Positions 62,827-64,000 of a stretch of 64,000 nt of DNA are shown here, piece by piece (the stretch's first letter is position 1; each line of letters opens with the position of its first letter). The DNA is from Thermopolyspora flexuosa. GTDB lineage: Bacteria > Actinomycetota > Actinomycetes > Streptosporangiales > Streptosporangiaceae. The translations under genes were made by a program, and so were the position numbers. The DNA is taken from positions 5,084,001 through 5,148,000 of the forward strand of contig NZ_VFPQ01000001.1 in NCBI RefSeq assembly GCF_006716785.1, given 5' to 3'. Under the pieces are notes generated by a model that ran no database searches, was not told the origin of the DNA, and was given only the letters and a program-made list of their open reading frames with translations.

Positions 62827-63502
62827 CGACGAACCCAAGATCCGCATGACGGTACGGGGCTACCTGGAGGCGGACGGCTTCGAGGTGCTGGAGGCGGCGG
62901 ACGGGCCGTCGTGCCTGGCCGCGGTCGGCCGGGAGCGGCCCGACCTCGTAGTCCTCGACGTGATGCTGCCCGGCCTCGACGGGTTCGAGGTGCTGCGCCG
63001 GATCCGGGCGACGAGCCAGGTGCCGGTGATCCTGCTCACCGCCCGCAGCGAGGAACTCGACCGGGTCATCGGGTTCACCGCGGGCTCCGACGACTACGTG
63101 ACCAAGCCGTTCAGCGCGCGGGAGCTCGCGCTGCGGGCGCGGGCCGTGCTGCGCCGCGCCGAGGGCGCCGAGCCGGCCCCGGAGGACCGGGTGCTGCGGT
63201 TCGACGGCCTGGTCATCGACCCGGACGCGCGCACCGTGGTGGTGGACGGCGAGCGGAACGTGGAGCTGTCCGCGCTCGACTTCGACCTGCTGCTCGCGCT
63301 CGCCCGCGCGCCGCGGCGGGTGTTCACCCGGCGCGGCCTCATCGAGCAGGTGTGGGGCCGCGACTTCTTCGGCGACGAGCGGGTGGTGGACGTGCACATC
63401 CGCACCCTGCGGCGGGCGCTCGGCGACGACGCGAGCGCGCCCCGCTTCGTGGGCACGGTGCGGTCGGTCGGCTACCGCTTCGTCGCCCGGCCGGTCGGAT
63501 GA
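62798..63502 (+). CDS. OmpR/PhoB-family response regulator
   Basis: The 234-residue protein has a receiver domain (RRILVVDDEPKIR with Asp14-15, VVLDVMLPGLDGFE with the phosphorylated Asp, VILLTARSEE, DYVTKPFS with Lys) and a winged-helix output domain ending VWGRDFFGDERVVDVHIRTLRRALG and VRSVGYRF. The GTG was chosen from GGAGG 5 bp upstream. It overlaps the glycosyltransferase stop on the left and the kinase start by ATGA on the right. It partners the next gene. Confidence 0.95.
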   Translation: MSRRRILVVDDEPKIRMTVRGYLEADGFEVLEAADGPSCLAAVGRERPDLVVLDVMLPGLDGFEVLRRIRATSQVPVILLTARSEELDRVIGFTAGSDDYVTKPFSARELALRARAVLRRAEGAEPAPEDRVLRFDGLVIDPDARTVVVDGERNVELSALDFDLLLALARAPRRVFTRRGLIEQVWGRDFFGDERVVDVHIRTLRRALGDDASAPRFVGTVRSVGYRFVARPVG

Positions 63503-64000
63503 CCGGCCGCCACCGCCGGGCCGCGCGGGGCGGGGCGATGCGGGCCACCGCCGCCCCGTTCGTGCCGGCGCCGGTGGCAGGGGCCGCGGCCGCGCTGGTA
63601 CGCCTCCCCGCCCGCGCGCTCCGCGGGCTCGCCGCGGCGGTACGGCGGGCGGTGCCGTCGCCGCTGCGCGCCGCGGCGTCCCGCGTCGCCGGCCTGGTGG
63701 CGGCGGCCGGACGGGTGATCGCGCTGCCGCTCGCGGTACGGCTGGCGCTGTCCCACATTGCCGTGCTGCTGGTGGCGCTGGTGACGGTGAGCATTGCCAT
63801 CGATGTGATCACCAACCGCGACCTGCTCGGCGCGTTCGGCCGGCTCGACTCGGCGATGGCCCTGTTCACCTCGCTGCTCCTGCAGAAGGCCGGGGCCGAG
63901 GTGATGTGGCCCGCGCTCACCTTCGGCCTGGTCGCGGCGCTCACCATGGCGCTGGTGTTCTCCCGGTTCCTGCTGCGGCCGCTGCGGCAGGTCAGCGCCG
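63499..64000 (+). CDS. Sensor histidine kinase, truncated by window edge
   Basis: The first 167 residues are visible. They have an Ala/Arg-rich cytoplasmic start, a first TM (LAVRLALSHIAVLLVALVTVSIAIDV), a short external loop and a second TM (PALTFGLVAALTMALVFSRFLL), followed by RPLRQVSA, which begins a HAMP linker. The kinase domain lies beyond the window. It overlaps the response regulator by ATGA. The external loop is short (about 35 residues), so the signal is probably membrane- or lipid-related. Confidence 0.9.
   Translation, partial: MTGRHRRAARGGAMRATAAPFVPAPVAGAAAALVRLPARALRGLAAAVRRAVPSPLRAAASRVAGLVAAAGRVIALPLAVRLALSHIAVLLVALVTVSIAIDVITNRDLLGAFGRLDSAMALFTSLLLQKAGAEVMWPALTFGLVAALTMALVFSRFLLRPLRQVSA

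Overview
The window is GC-rich DNA with a strong G/C bias at third codon positions, many GTG starts and dense operons. It carries MbtH, a CopD/CtaG fusion, DUF397/XRE pairs, PanD and a DyP/PCu(A)C pair. Together these point to a filamentous actinobacterium, probably of the order Streptosporangiales (the order is an inference). No rRNA, tRNA, CRISPR array, transposase or integrase was found.

Left part (1-8090). Five genes on the minus strand (ligJ, ligI, ligA, ligB, ligC) encode protocatechuate 4,5-cleavage: ring opening by LigAB, dehydrogenation by LigC, lactone hydrolysis by LigI and hydration by LigJ. A luciferase-like oxidoreductase gene follows and is cut by the window edge. Next come a CGNR zinc-finger regulator, a divergent MFS exporter sharing a palindromic control region, and another luciferase-like oxidoreductase.

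8443-18001. A large TPR-CHAT protease-like gene is divergent from a two-gene unit (zinc-ribbon protein and membrane protein with a SAF-like tail). Small stress and housekeeping genes follow: an SPW-repeat membrane protein, a hemerythrin, a DUF5519 protein and a double VOC-domain protein.

18210-32411. This stretch holds a CopD/CtaG copper protein and an iron-box-controlled trio (mbtH plus two ABC exporter halves whose ATP sites are reciprocally degenerate). It continues with a PASTA protein, panD, endonuclease V, a PCu(A)C-DyP copper/heme pair with a nearby membrane protein, a sulfotransferase and a glycosyltransferase, and ends at a clear terminator.

32681-40635 is the most unusual part. A Crp-type regulator precedes six tightly coupled genes: a class III nucleotide-cyclase-like protein, a STAND-like P-loop protein with helical repeats, a coiled-coil protein, a VWA+OmpA lipoprotein, a multi-pass membrane protein and a small two-TM protein of the Pycsar-effector (PycTM) type. 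The cyclase tail and the STAND head carry the same short Gly/Ile/Asn-rich motif, a layout reminiscent of amyloid-type signalling motif pairs. I read this as a candidate extended Pycsar-like immune or envelope-stress signalling system.

40770-54260 is a carbohydrate-use region. It has a secreted GH3 enzyme under two LacI-type operators, an orphan sugar-transport ATPase, a DeoR regulator and, divergently, a secreted PA14-GH2 enzyme followed by a YtfQ/YtfR/YtfT/YjfF-like importer. The secreted hydrolase would release sugar and the importer would take it up.

54520-64000 holds an XRE/DUF397/HATPase cluster, a short frameshifted ORF, and a MarR regulator divergent from a FAD aromatic hydroxylase. 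It ends with an overlapping operon: DUF998 membrane protein, EamA-like transporter, GT4 glycosyltransferase, response regulator and a truncated histidine kinase.
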